Notes under the pieces: model-generated
The model's input: the letters and a program-made list of their open reading frames with translations, nothing else
Databases searched by the model: none
What the model was told of the DNA's origin: nothing
Program-made: the position numbers and the translations under genes
Source: Hyphomicrobiales bacterium
GTDB taxonomy: Bacteria > Pseudomonadota > Alphaproteobacteria > Rhizobiales > Rhizobiaceae
Assembly: GCA_900472575.1 (NCBI GenBank)
Contig: UCIV01000010.1
Span: 62,001-126,000, forward strand
DNA: 64,000 nt
Direction of reading: 5' to 3'
Shown: piece by piece, positions 44,691 to 54,300 of the stretch
Layout of the letters: every line of letters starts with the position of its first letter
Position numbering within the stretch: position 1 is the stretch's first letter

Positions 44691-45124
44691 GCGACTGGAA
44701 ACCAGCGACGGCAAAAGCGGTCCGGCGATTATGCTGCAACGGCATCGGTGGTGGCCTGGTCGCTCTGTTTCTGCTGGCCATCGCACCATTGACGGCAGGT
44801 TCAAACGGGTTCGGCTCGGCACTTGGCTGGTTGCTTCTGCTCGCTTTCTGCCTTGTCGCTCTCGCACTGACGGTTCATCTCCTGTTCGATGCCGCACTGT
44901 TTCGCATAGCGCTTTCGCATGATGGCGAAGAGGCGGGCCTGGCTGCGATCGATGACGTTCTGGTGCGAATGGGGCTGAGGGCGAAGCCTGCCGTTCCGGC
45001 ACCCTTGTCGCAACGGTTTTTCGGATGCCGTCGGCTTATCCTGCTGCAATGGATGAGCCTTGTCGCCGGCATTGTACTTTACGGCATTCTTCTCCTCGAT
45101 GCGATGAATGGAGGTCTTGCATGA
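44687..45124 (+). CDS. Small membrane protein of unknown function in the lipid module
   Basis: A 145-residue protein with three hydrophobic segments (about 17-37, 43-66 and 118-138) and a hydrophilic stretch (73-105) between the second and third. No family motif is recognised. It overlaps the upstream phosphatase and the downstream acyltransferase by 4 bases each, so it is surely expressed with them. I know of no counterpart in the E. coli ynb cluster. A scaffold or transport role is possible but unsupported. Confidence 0.75.
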   Translation: MSDWKPATAKAVRRLCCNGIGGGLVALFLLAIAPLTAGSNGFGSALGWLLLLAFCLVALALTVHLLFDAALFRIALSHDGEEAGLAAIDDVLVRMGLRAKPAVPAPLSQRFFGCRRLILLQWMSLVAGIVLYGILLLDAMNGGLA

Positions 45125-45774
45125 GAGGCGGTGCATCCCTGCTTCAGATCGTGTCCGGTTCCGTGCTCGCCGTATTCGCGAGGGCGGTAACCGGAGTGCG
45201 TCCCATATGGGCGGGATCCGCGCCGAATGGTCGCCAGCGCATCTATTTCGCCAATCACGCCAGCCATGGCGATTTTATTCTGGTCTCGACCTGCCTGACG
45301 CCTGTCGAGCGCAGCCGGACGGCGGCCGTTGCCGGGGCGGATTACTGGGATTCGGGCCGTGTGCGCCGATTCATCTCCCGCCGGCTGCTGCGCACCGTGC
45401 TTGTCGAGCGCAACTGGGTGGAGCGAACGGCCGATCCCATGCAGGTGATGATCGATGCGCTTGGTACGGGGCAGTCGCTGATCTTCTTTCCGGAAGGCAC
45501 GCGCAACATGACGGAAGAGCCGCTCTTGCGGTTTCGGTCCGGCCTCTACAATCTTGCGGCTGCCCGGCCGGATGTGGAGCTAGTGCCCTGCTGGATCGAG
45601 AACATGTCGCGCGTCCTGCCCAAGGGCGCGCTTCTGCCGATCCCGCTTCTCTGCCGGGTCGTTTTCGGCGAGCCGGTGAGGCTCGACGAAGGCGAAGACC
45701 GCAAGACCTTTCTCGACCGCGCCCGGCAAGCCCTTCTTGCGCTTGCGCCCCAAAGGGATGGAGACAGCCGATGA
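45121..45774 (+). CDS. PlsC-type 1-acyl-glycerol-3-phosphate acyltransferase
   Basis: A 217-residue acyltransferase of the PlsC family. It has NHASHGDF (the H-X4-D catalytic motif at residues 46-51), then LLRTVLVERN and FPEGTRN, which bind the acceptor phosphate. It would convert a lysophospholipid acid to phosphatidic acid, the precursor for the CdsA-like enzyme encoded next. The frame is open to 45025, but the ATG at 45121 overlaps the previous stop in an ATGA coupling. It also overlaps the cdsA-like gene by 4 bases. This gene is an addition to the E. coli ynbABCD layout. Confidence 0.88.
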   Translation: MRGGASLLQIVSGSVLAVFARAVTGVRPIWAGSAPNGRQRIYFANHASHGDFILVSTCLTPVERSRTAAVAGADYWDSGRVRRFISRRLLRTVLVERNWVERTADPMQVMIDALGTGQSLIFFPEGTRNMTEEPLLRFRSGLYNLAAARPDVELVPCWIENMSRVLPKGALLPIPLLCRVVFGEPVRLDEGEDRKTFLDRARQALLALAPQRDGDSR

Positions 45775-46703
45775 GCGATGACACGACGCGCCTTTTTATC
45801 GGTCTGGTCGGCGTGCTTTTAACGGCAAGCGTGATTGCGGGCGTGCTCTCCTGGCGCAGCCCGAAGCCGTTGCCGCCGACGCTCGACAATCTCAATGCAC
45901 GGATCAAGGCGTGGTGGATCATGGTGGCGGGCATCAGCTTCGCCTTCCTGTTCGGCACAGGCGGGGTGATCCTGCTTTTCGCCTTCGTGTCCTTTGCCGC
46001 GCTGCGGGAATATGTGACGCTGACCAATACGCGCCATGCGGACCGCTGGACGCTGCTCGGCATGTTCCTGATCGTCAACCCGGTGCAGTATTATCTGATA
46101 TGGATCGACTGGTACGGGCTCTATTCGATTTTCATTCCGGTCTACTGCTTCCTGGCCATGCCGGCGCTGACGGCAATGCGCGGCGACACGTCCCGTTTCC
46201 TCGAGCGGGTCAGCGAGCAGCAATGGGGCATCATGCTATCCGTCTACTGCATCAGCCATGTGCCGGCGCTGGTGACCTTGCCCATTCCGGGTAATGAAGG
46301 GCGGGGGCTGCTGCTGATCGCCTTCCTGATCGCGACAGTGCAGGGCAGCGATGTGCTGCAATATGTCTTCGGCAAGCTTTTCGGTCGTCACAAGGTTGCT
46401 CCCAGCATCTCGCCGTCCAAGACCTGGGAGGGACTGATCGGCGGGATCGCCAGTGCCTCGCTTATGGGCGCAGGGCTTTACTGGCTTACTCCCTTCTCGC
46501 CTATTGAAGCGGGAGTGCTGGCAGTACTTTCCTGCGTCATGGGCTTTTTCGGCGGCCTTGTTGCTTCCGCCATCAAGCGGGATCGTGGCGTCAAGGACTG
46601 GGGCCACATGATCGAAGGCCATGGCGGCATGCTGGACCGGGCCGACAGCCTGGTTTTTGCAGCGCCCGTCTTTTTCCATATTGTCCGCTATGCCTGGACA
46701 TAG
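45771..46703 (+). CDS. CdsA-family phosphatidate cytidylyltransferase, YnbB-like
   Basis: A 310-residue polytopic membrane enzyme that makes CDP-diacylglycerol from phosphatidate and CTP. The CdsA signature is present near the end: SAIKRDRGVKDWG, then HGGMLDRADS. About seven or eight hydrophobic segments are seen. The frame is open to 45108, but the true start is the ATG at 45771, coupled to the acyltransferase stop. It is the last gene of the operon. The product would feed the YnbA-like transferase across the divergent promoter. A housekeeping cdsA is expected elsewhere in the genome, so this is probably a paralogue. Confidence 0.9.
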   Translation: MSDDTTRLFIGLVGVLLTASVIAGVLSWRSPKPLPPTLDNLNARIKAWWIMVAGISFAFLFGTGGVILLFAFVSFAALREYVTLTNTRHADRWTLLGMFLIVNPVQYYLIWIDWYGLYSIFIPVYCFLAMPALTAMRGDTSRFLERVSEQQWGIMLSVYCISHVPALVTLPIPGNEGRGLLLIAFLIATVQGSDVLQYVFGKLFGRHKVAPSISPSKTWEGLIGGIASASLMGAGLYWLTPFSPIEAGVLAVLSCVMGFFGGLVASAIKRDRGVKDWGHMIEGHGGMLDRADSLVFAAPVFFHIVRYAWT

Positions 46704-46989
46704 CGCTGGATCCGTCTAACTGGCGCAAACCGTGATCGTTATATTGCCGAGTCGGTGACAAAGCTGGCCATTGTCCAGGAGGGAGAGCGTGAAACCAGTG
46801 AGCAAGAAGCTCGGCTTGGTTCTCGCAAGCCCTGATACAATCTCCTGATACACGCAGTCACGTTGGCGCGCAGGACGAGATATTTCGTGTTTCGATATCT
46901 TTGGATCATTCTTCTGCCACATGCGTTAGTAATCGCTGTGTGTCATCCGCACCCGAACGGATGAACATAATATTACAAGGAGTACAGGG

Positions 46990-47526
46990 ATGAAAAAGAC
47001 AATTGCCGTGGCCCTCGCAGCCCTCCCGGTCGCATTCGTTGCAACGGCCGCATCCGCAGCCGACGTCATCAGCCGGCGCGACAGCGTGCCGACCTATCAG
47101 GAAAATGATCAGCGCGGCGGTGTTCGCATCGGTTACCTGGATTGCTCGATCGGCGGCGGTGTTGGCTACGTTCTCGGTTCCGCCAAGGAAGCAGACTGCG
47201 TCTTCAAGTCGACCATGGGCAGCGAGCCGCTTGACCGCTATACCGGCGTCGTTCGCAAGATGGGTGTCGATCTGGGCTTCACGACCCGCAGCCGTTTGAT
47301 CTGGGCGGTCTTCGCGCCGACCGCAGGCTACCACCACGGTTCGCTCGGCGGCCTTTATCAGGGCGCAACGGCAGAAGCCACGGTTGGTGCCGGCATCGGC
47401 GCAAACATCCTGGTCGGCGGCACGTCCGGATCGATCCACCTGCAGACGGTAAGTGTGACCGGCCAGCTCGGCCTCAACCTTGCTGCCACCGGCACGTCTG
47501 TAACGCTGTCGCCTGCAGCAATGTAA
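46990..47526 (+). CDS. DUF992 exported protein
   Basis: A 178-residue secreted protein. The signal peptide ends at ASAAD near residue 24. The mature domain has GYLDCSIGGGVGYVLGSAKEADCVF and then repeated glycine-rich beta strands, matching DUF992, a small periplasmic family common in Rhizobiales with no known function. Two cysteines (in YLDCS and EADCVF) may form a disulfide. The ATG follows AAGGAG. A hairpin terminator lies after the stop. The 286 bases before it hold no other gene that I can support. Confidence 0.85.
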   Translation: MKKTIAVALAALPVAFVATAASAADVISRRDSVPTYQENDQRGGVRIGYLDCSIGGGVGYVLGSAKEADCVFKSTMGSEPLDRYTGVVRKMGVDLGFTTRSRLIWAVFAPTAGYHHGSLGGLYQGATAEATVGAGIGANILVGGTSGSIHLQTVSVTGQLGLNLAATGTSVTLSPAAM

Positions 47527-47536
47527 TCTGATCAAT

Positions 47537-47569
47537 CGGCCTGCCTCGTAATTTCCTGAAGGCAGGCCG
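47537..47569. terminator. Hairpin terminator after the DUF992 gene
   Basis: A perfect 10-bp stem (47537-47546 with 47560-47569) and a 13-base loop lie 10 bases after the stop. The trailing sequence is AT-rich without a long T-run. Confidence 0.6.
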
Positions 47570-47626
47570 AATCTATTATGTGCGACGATTGGTGCGTTGA
47601 TCGGTTTTTTTGGGGTTTACCTCCGG

Positions 47627-48163
47627 TCAAAGCGACGCAGCGGCACGCGCTGCCTGATCATAGTGACCGGAAAGCGCGCGTAGCCTTGCGGCCACTTGAG
47701 ACAGGCTGTCTATCGCAACCTCCGTCGACAGCACCGACTTGACGAGCAGGCTCTCGCGGGTCGCCTTGTAGCGGGCGCAGGCATCGGCACCGGCTTCGGT
47801 GACCATTACCAGCTTTTCCTTGCCGCGACGGCCAGACTTGATCAGCTTCATCCGCTCCAGCTTTTTCAGCGCGTAGGTAACCACATGCGTGTCCTCGATA
47901 TTGAGGACGAGGGCGATGTCGGCGAGAGTTTTCGGCTTGTTGCGGCTGTTGATGTTGTGCAGGACGAGGATATCGACCGGCGACAGATCCGGCACGCCGG
48001 CTGCTGCCATGCAGCGGACCATCCAGCGGCTGAAGGCGTGGTTGAGCATGACGAGGCCGAACTCGATCTCGGAGAGTGCGGGCAGCGCGCCGCTTGCCAG
48101 ATGTTCCGAGGATACGATGGGGCCGAGGCTATGCTCCGCCAGAGGCTGCTTTTCCTGTGACAT
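47627..48163 (-). CDS. MarR-family (winged-helix) regulator linked to the TRAP transporter
   Basis: A 178-residue regulator. The winged-helix core (about 50-125) has PVDILVLHNINSRNKPKTLADIALVL, then VVTYALKKLERMKLI and the basic wing KSGRRGKEKLVMVTEAG. The frame is open to 48217, but the ATG at 48163 follows GGAGGG. It is the last gene after dctQ, dctM and dctP, 58 bases after the binding protein stop, and is probably co-transcribed. It likely controls this operon and the divergent 5-oxoprolinase gene. Confidence 0.85.
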   Translation of the reverse strand: MSQEKQPLAEHSLGPIVSSEHLASGALPALSEIEFGLVMLNHAFSRWMVRCMAAAGVPDLSPVDILVLHNINSRNKPKTLADIALVLNIEDTHVVTYALKKLERMKLIKSGRRGKEKLVMVTEAGADACARYKATRESLLVKSVLSTEVAIDSLSQVAARLRALSGHYDQAARAAASL

Positions 48164-48221
48164 GATCCCTCCTCTCCCGCGAAGGAAGGCGCCACGGCAT
48201 GGTCGCCGCAGCGCCATCCGA

Positions 48222-49202
48222 TTATTTCTTGTATGCGTCGAGAATGGCCTGGCCGTCGGCTCCGGCCTTCTTTGACCAGTCTTCCGTCAGCTTGGCGCCG
48301 ACTTCCGACAGGCCAGTCTTCAGTTCGGCGCTCGGCTCAAGGACCTGCATGCCGTTCTTCTTGAGCGTGTCCATATAAGACTTTGTCCTCTCGGCGGCGA
48401 GCGCCCAGCCACGGGTTTCGGCCGCCGCCGCCGCATCGGTCACGGCCTTCTGCGTGGCGGGATCGAGTGCCGCAAAGGCGGCTTTGTTGACGAAGATGGC
48501 GTTCTTCGGGATCCAGGCCTGCGTGTCGTAATAGTGGGTGAGCGATTCCCAGATCTTCGAATCGACACCGGTCGCCGATGAGGTCATCAGACCGTCGACC
48601 ACGCCGGTGGCCAGTGCCTGCGGCAGTTCGGCGGCCTGGACGGTGACCGGCTGCGCGCCGACGATTTCAGCAATGCGCGACGTGCCGACATTATAGGCGC
48701 GCCATTTGAGGCCCTTGAGGTCGGCAACGGAATTGACGTCCTTCTTGGTGAAGATGCCCTGCGGCGGCCACGGTGTGGTGTAGAGAAGCTTCAGACCCTG
48801 CTTGTCGAGCGCCTGTTCGATAGCCGGCTTGGAAGCGTCGTAAAGCTTCTTCGACTGATCGAAGCTGGTTGCCAGGAAGGGCACGACATCGAGGCCGAAG
48901 ACGGGGTTTTCGTTTTCATGCAGCGACAGCAGAACTTCGCCGACCTGCGCCTGGCCGGTCTGGACGGCGCGCTTGATATCCGGTGCCTTAAACAGCGAGG
49001 CGTTCGGATGGACGGTTATCTTCAACTCGCCCTTGGTCGCCTCGTCGATATCCTTGGCGAACTGGTTGAGGTTCTCGACATGGTAGTTTGCCGGCGGGTA
49101 GGCCGACGGCAGGACCCAATTGGCTGCGAAGGACGGTGCGGTGGTGGCGAGAAGGGCGGCAGCAGCGAGGCCCCATCGCGCAAATCTTGCAGTTACGTTC
49201 AT
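48222..49202 (-). CDS. TRAP transporter solute-binding protein (DctP family)
   Basis: A 326-residue periplasmic binding protein for a carboxylate substrate. The signal peptide ends near SFAANW at residue 27. Family motifs include ENLNQFAKDIDEAT, the PDIKRAVQTGQAQVGEVLL stretch and GLKWRAYNVGTSRIAEIVGAQPV, which holds the conserved Arg for the substrate carboxylate. It follows the two membrane subunits in the operon. The linked 5-oxoprolinase suggests a 5-oxoproline-like or cyclic amide acid substrate; this is inference. Confidence 0.92.
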   Translation of the reverse strand: MNVTARFARWGLAAAALLATTAPSFAANWVLPSAYPPANYHVENLNQFAKDIDEATKGELKITVHPNASLFKAPDIKRAVQTGQAQVGEVLLSLHENENPVFGLDVVPFLATSFDQSKKLYDASKPAIEQALDKQGLKLLYTTPWPPQGIFTKKDVNSVADLKGLKWRAYNVGTSRIAEIVGAQPVTVQAAELPQALATGVVDGLMTSSATGVDSKIWESLTHYYDTQAWIPKNAIFVNKAAFAALDPATQKAVTDAAAAAETRGWALAAERTKSYMDTLKKNGMQVLEPSAELKTGLSEVGAKLTEDWSKKAGADGQAILDAYKK

Positions 49203-49222
49203 CTTGTCAGTTCCCTCTCTTG

Positions 49223-50536
49223 TTATCCCGGAAACGCCATTTGCGGCAGAACCATCACGATTTCCGGGAAGACCGTGATGATGGCGACTGTCGCCACGAG
49301 CAGGAAGAAGAACGGTAACGAAGCCTTCGCTACCGTCAGGCTGTCACGGCCGCTCATCGTCTGGAGCACGAAGAGATTGAAGCCGACAGGCGGCGAGACC
49401 TCGGCCATTTCGACGATCAGCACGAGGAAGATGCCGAACCAGACAAGATCGAAACCGGCCTGCTGGATCATCGGCAAGACGACGACGGTGGTCAATACGA
49501 TCATCGAAAGACCGTCGAGCGCCGCACCCAACAGGATGTACATGACCGTCAGGACGGCGATCAGCGCGAAGGGGCTGAGGTTGAAGCTGTCGACCCAGGC
49601 GGCCAGCGCGTTCGGAATGCCGGTATAACCCATGGCGATCGACATGAAGCCGGCGCCGGTGAGGATCAGCATGATCATGCAGGTCAGCCGGGTTGCGCCC
49701 ATGACGCTGTCCCAGAAGGATTTCCAGGTCAGTGACCTCGACCATGCGGCAATACCGAGCGAGCCGAGTACGCCCCATGCAGCGCATTCCGTTGCCGTCG
49801 CCCAGCCGAGCAGCAGCGTTGCGAAGACGAGGATGATCAGCAGCGTGACCGGGATGAGGTTGGCCGATTCCTTCAGCTTTTCCTTGAAGCTCATCTTCGG
49901 CGGGGCAGGCGGCGTCTTGTCCGGGTTGAGCAGCGACCAGACGGCGATATAGCCGCAATAGAGGACCATCACGATCAGGCTCGGCAAGAAGCCGGCGAGA
50001 AAAATCTGGATGATCGAGACGTTGGCGGCCACCGCATAGACGACCATGGTGATCGACGGCGGGATGAGGATGCCGAGCGTGCCGGCGCCGGCAAGCGAGC
50101 CGAGGCTGACCATTTCGTCATAACCGCGCTTCTTCAGTTCCGGCAGGGCGATCTTGGCGATCATCGCCGTTGTTGCCGCCGATGATCCGGAAATCGAGCC
50201 GAACAGGCCGCAGCCGAGCACGTTGACATGCGTGAGCCGGCCCGGAAGCCAGCCGAGCCAGGGGGCGAGGCCGCGGAACATCTCTTCTGAAAGTTTTGTC
50301 CGAAACAGGATTTCGCCCATCCAGACGAAAAGCGGCAGCGCTGCGAGCGACCACGACGCGCCATTGCTCCAGGAATTGGTGGCAAGCACGGCGCCGATCG
50401 GGATGCCGGGCATGAACAGCATGGCGATGAAGCCGCAGATCAGCAGCGAGAAGCCGATCCACACGCCGCTTGCCAGAAGTGCGAGAAGGGCAACCAGAAT
50501 GATGCCGGAAATTTCGACGAGTTCGACTGTGCCCAT
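49223..50536 (-). CDS. TRAP transporter large permease (DctM family)
   Basis: A 437-residue membrane protein with about twelve hydrophobic segments, the sodium-coupled channel subunit of the TRAP transporter. The DctM features LFGSISGSSAATTAMIAKIALPEL and GAGTLGILIPPSITMVVYAV are seen, plus a late PPVGFNLFVLQ. The frame is open to 50662, but the ATG at 50536 gives a clean membrane N-terminus (GTVELVEISGIILVALLALL) just after the small subunit stop. It works with the DctQ and DctP subunits on either side. Confidence 0.93.
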   Translation of the reverse strand: MGTVELVEISGIILVALLALLASGVWIGFSLLICGFIAMLFMPGIPIGAVLATNSWSNGASWSLAALPLFVWMGEILFRTKLSEEMFRGLAPWLGWLPGRLTHVNVLGCGLFGSISGSSAATTAMIAKIALPELKKRGYDEMVSLGSLAGAGTLGILIPPSITMVVYAVAANVSIIQIFLAGFLPSLIVMVLYCGYIAVWSLLNPDKTPPAPPKMSFKEKLKESANLIPVTLLIILVFATLLLGWATATECAAWGVLGSLGIAAWSRSLTWKSFWDSVMGATRLTCMIMLILTGAGFMSIAMGYTGIPNALAAWVDSFNLSPFALIAVLTVMYILLGAALDGLSMIVLTTVVVLPMIQQAGFDLVWFGIFLVLIVEMAEVSPPVGFNLFVLQTMSGRDSLTVAKASLPFFFLLVATVAIITVFPEIVMVLPQMAFPG

Positions 50537-50540
50537 GAGA

Positions 50541-51125
50541 TCAGGCCCCGCTCTGGATGGCGCGTTCGATGGCTTCTTCCGGTGTGTCCGGCGCGGGTTT
50601 TTCGTAACGGGGCAGGCCGCCGAACAGCACATGCACAAGCTCGTCGACCATGGCGACGGCAAGAATGATCAGACCGCCGGAAAAGCCGATCTGCGGGATC
50701 CATAAAGGCATGGCGATCACGCCCTGGGCTAGATCGTTAAACGCCCATGAGGTGCGGTTCATGTCAAACGCATACCAGGCGAAATAGACCGCAGCAGCAG
50801 ACCCGATCAGCAGGGCCACGACCTCGAAGAGCTGGCGGGTGCGTCCGGTCATCCGCTCGATCAGCAGGCCGACGCGGATCATTTCTCCTGAACGAAAAGT
50901 ATGCGCCAGGCCGAGAAAGGCGGAAGCCGCCATCGCCCAGGAGGCGAAGTCGTCACCGGCCGGGACGTCGATGCCCAAGGGGCGGCCGGCGGAAAGCGCC
51001 AGCATGATGACGAAGATCGAGATGAGGAAAAGCCCGGCCAGCCAGCCGGAGACGAGATACAACCCATCCAGCCCCTTGCGGAGCCATTCGGGGAATATGC
51101 TGTGGTGCGGATCAGCGGCGGACAT
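50541..51125 (-). CDS. TRAP transporter small permease (DctQ family)
   Basis: A 194-residue membrane protein with four hydrophobic segments (about 23-45, 60-78, 97-118 and 140-162), the partner of the large permease. It contains the usual GDDFASWAMAASAFLGLAHTFRSGEMIRV stretch (seen in parts). The ATG follows GGAGG. It is the first gene of the TRAP operon and lies 198 bases from the divergent 5-oxoprolinase gene. The N-terminus is slightly long and hydrophilic. Confidence 0.9.
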   Translation of the reverse strand: MSAADPHHSIFPEWLRKGLDGLYLVSGWLAGLFLISIFVIMLALSAGRPLGIDVPAGDDFASWAMAASAFLGLAHTFRSGEMIRVGLLIERMTGRTRQLFEVVALLIGSAAAVYFAWYAFDMNRTSWAFNDLAQGVIAMPLWIPQIGFSGGLIILAVAMVDELVHVLFGGLPRYEKPAPDTPEEAIERAIQSGA

Positions 51126-51229
51126 GACGTGTCCTCCGCTCGAAAATGCGGAAATCGCTCATGTGGCTTCCCCTCGGTTGCCGTTGAAGGCAAGGCTCTT
51201 TGCGGCCCTTTGCCTGTTCGATAGGCATG

Positions 51230-51268
51230 ATGCAGCATTGTGCATTTTCCTGTCAACTAATCATTGAC
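51230..51268. promoter_or_regulatory. Two inverted repeats in the TRAP/oxoprolinase divergent promoter
   Basis: ATGCA-N6-TGCAT (51230-51245) and GTCAA-N7-TTGAC (51252-51268) lie side by side in the 198-base divergent region. The second is a plausible site for the MarR-type or another regulator. No test was done. Confidence 0.4.
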
Positions 51269-51323
51269 GTTTTATCGACGAACTGTTTTCGTTGGGTCAG
51301 ATCGAGCTTCCAAGGGGGACAGC

Positions 51324-54300
51324 ATGGCTGGCAACGCAACCGGCAGTAAGTGGGATTTCTGGGTCGATCGAGGCGGTACATTCACCGATATCGTCGGTCG
51401 CAAACCGGACGGAACCCTCGTTGCGCACAAGGTTCTCTCGGAAAATCCGGAGGCTTACCGGGATGCGGCGGTGCAGGGCATTCGCGAGCTTCTGGGTGTC
51501 TCCACCGGAGAGCCGATCCCCTCAGGATTGATCGGCGCGGTAAAAATGGGCACGACGGTCGCCACCAATGCGCTTCTGGAGCGCAAGGGCGAAAAGACGC
51601 TGCTCGTCACCACACGCGGTTTCCGCGATGCGCTGGCGATCGGTTATCAGGCCCGTGCCGACATCTTTGCCAAAAGGATCATCAAGCCCGAATTGCTTTA
51701 CAGCGCCGTCGTCGAAGTCGACGAGCGTGTCCGTGCCGATGGCCAGGTCGAGGCGGTGCCGGATGAGGCAACCGTCCGCGCCAACCTGCAGGCGCAGTTC
51801 GATGCCGGTTACCGCGCCATCGCCATCGTCTTCATGCATGCCTATCGGTATCCGGCTCACGAGCAGCTTGTCTCGCGAATTGCCGGCGAGATCGGCTTTA
51901 CCCAGATTTCCGTCAGCAACCAAGTCTCACCGCTGATCAAGCTTGTCGGCCGCGGTGATACGACGGTGGTCGATGCCTATCTGTCGCCGATCCTGCGCCG
52001 TTACGTCGAGCAGGTGGCGGAAGAACTCGGGGCGGATGCGAACGGGTCGGGTGACGATGGCCCGCAACTGATGTTCATGCAGTCTTCCGGCGGCCTCACC
52101 GCCGCACGGCTGTTCCAGGGCAAGGATGCGATCCTTTCCGGTCCCGCCGGCGGTGTGGTTGGCGCGGTGGAGACATCACGGCTTGCCGGGTTCGACAAGA
52201 TGGTCGGCTTCGACATGGGCGGAACGTCGACAGACGTTTCCCACTATGACGGAGAACTCGAACGCTCCTTCGAGACGGAGGTCGCAGGCGTGCGCATGCG
52301 CGCGCCGATGATGTCGATCCACACTGTTGCTGCCGGTGGTGGCTCGATCCTGCATTTCGAGAATGGCCGTTTTCGCGCCGGCCCGGATTCCGCCGGCGCC
52401 AATCCCGGACCGAAGGCCTACCGCCGCGGCGGGCCGCTCACCGTCACCGACGCAAACGTGATGCTCGGCAAGCTCTCTCCCGATCTTTTCCCGAAAATCT
52501 TCGGTCCCAACCGTGACCAGCCGCTCGATGCAGCGGCCGTCCGCAAGGCTTTCGAGGAGATGGCCGAGGTGGTCGGCGATGGCCGCTCGCCCGAACAGGT
52601 GGCCGACGGTTTTCTCGCCATTGCGGTGGAAAACATGGCGAATGCGGTGAAGAAGATTAGCGTTCAGCGCGGTTATGATGTCACGCATTATGCGCTGACC
52701 TGCTTCGGCGGTGCCGGCGGTCAGCATGCCTGCCTGACGGCCGATGCGCTTGGCATTTCGACCGTGCTGATCCATCCGTTTTCCGGCATTCTGTCGGCCT
52801 ATGGCATGGGGCTTGCCGATATCCGCGCCACCCGCCAGCGCACGATCTCTGAAGGTCTTGCGGCGGCACTTGCATCGCTGGGCCCGGTTCGTGATGAGCT
52901 GACGGCGGCTGTGCTTGGCGAAATGAAGAGTCAGGGCGTGGCGGAGACGGATATCGAAGTCCTGCATCGCGCCCATCTGCGGTATCAGGGCACGGATACG
53001 ACCCTGTCCATCGCTGTTTCCGATGCAGCCGAGATGACTGCCGCTTTCGAGACGGCGCATAGGAAGCAGTTCGGTTTCATCTTCGAGAATCGCGAGATCA
53101 TTTTCGAAGCCTATGAAGTCGAGGCGATCGGCGGCGGGGCGGATAGTTCAGAGCCGGAATTCGCGCTGGAGACTGCAGCGCCAACATCCACGGAAGCGAC
53201 GAAATTCTTCTCCGGCGGAGCCTGGCGCGATGCTCCCATCTATCGCCGTGCCGACATTTCACCTGGTGCCCGAGCCAATGGCCCCTGCCTGATCGTCGAA
53301 CCGCATCAGACGATCGTCGTCGAGGATGGCTGGGCTTTCGAGATCACAAAACTCAACCATGTGGTGCTGAAACGCGTCGCGGAGCTTTCCCGTGCAAAGG
53401 CGGTCGGCACTCAGGCCGATCCGGTCCTGCTCGAGGTCTTCAACAACCTGTTCATGTCGATTGCCGAGCAGATGGGCGTGACGCTGCAGAACACGGCGTC
53501 TTCGGTCAATATTAAGGAACGGCTGGACTTCTCCTGCGCGGTGTTCGACGAAAACGGTGCGCTTGTCGCCAATGCTCCGCATATGCCGGTGCATCTCGGC
53601 TCGATGGACCGTTCTGTCGAAAGCATCATCGCGCAGAACAAGGGCAGGATCCGTCCCGGCGACGTGTTCGCGCTCAACGCGCCCTATAATGGCGGGACGC
53701 ATCTGCCGGATATCACGGTGGTCACGCCGGTTTTCGATGAGGCAGCTGAAAAAATCCTGTTCTACGTTGCCTCGCGCGGTCACCATGCTGATGTCGGCGG
53801 TACGGCTCCCGGCTCGATGACGCCGCTTGCGACGACGGTCGATGAGGAAGGCGTGTTGTTCGACAACGTCCTGCTTGTCGATCGCGGCAGGTTCGACGAG
53901 GCGGGCATCACGAAGCTGCTTTCCGATCACCCCTATCCGGCCCGCAACGTTGCCCAGAACGTTGCCGACCTTCGCGCCCAGATCGCCGCCAACGAAAAGG
54001 GCGTGCACGAGATGCGCAAGATGATCGCGCAATTCGGCCTGGATGTGGTTCAGGCCTATATGGGCCATGTGCAGGATAACGCGGAAGAGAGCGTTCGCCG
54101 GGTTCTGGAAAAGCTCGGCGATGCCGAATTCTCCTATGCGACCGACCAGGGCAGTACGATCAGGGTGAAGATCACCGTCGATAGAGCGAAGCGCGAGGCG
54201 ACCGTCGATTTCACCGGAACCAGCGAGCAGAAAAAGAACAATTTCAACGCGCCCGAGCCCGTGACACGGGCGGCGGTTCTCTATGTCTTCCGCGTCATGG

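Noticed and set aside
45108..46703. A 531-residue open frame covering the CdsA-like gene
   Set aside because: The upstream 221 codons overlap the PlsC gene in another frame. The ATG at 45771 is coupled to the PlsC stop and fits the family.
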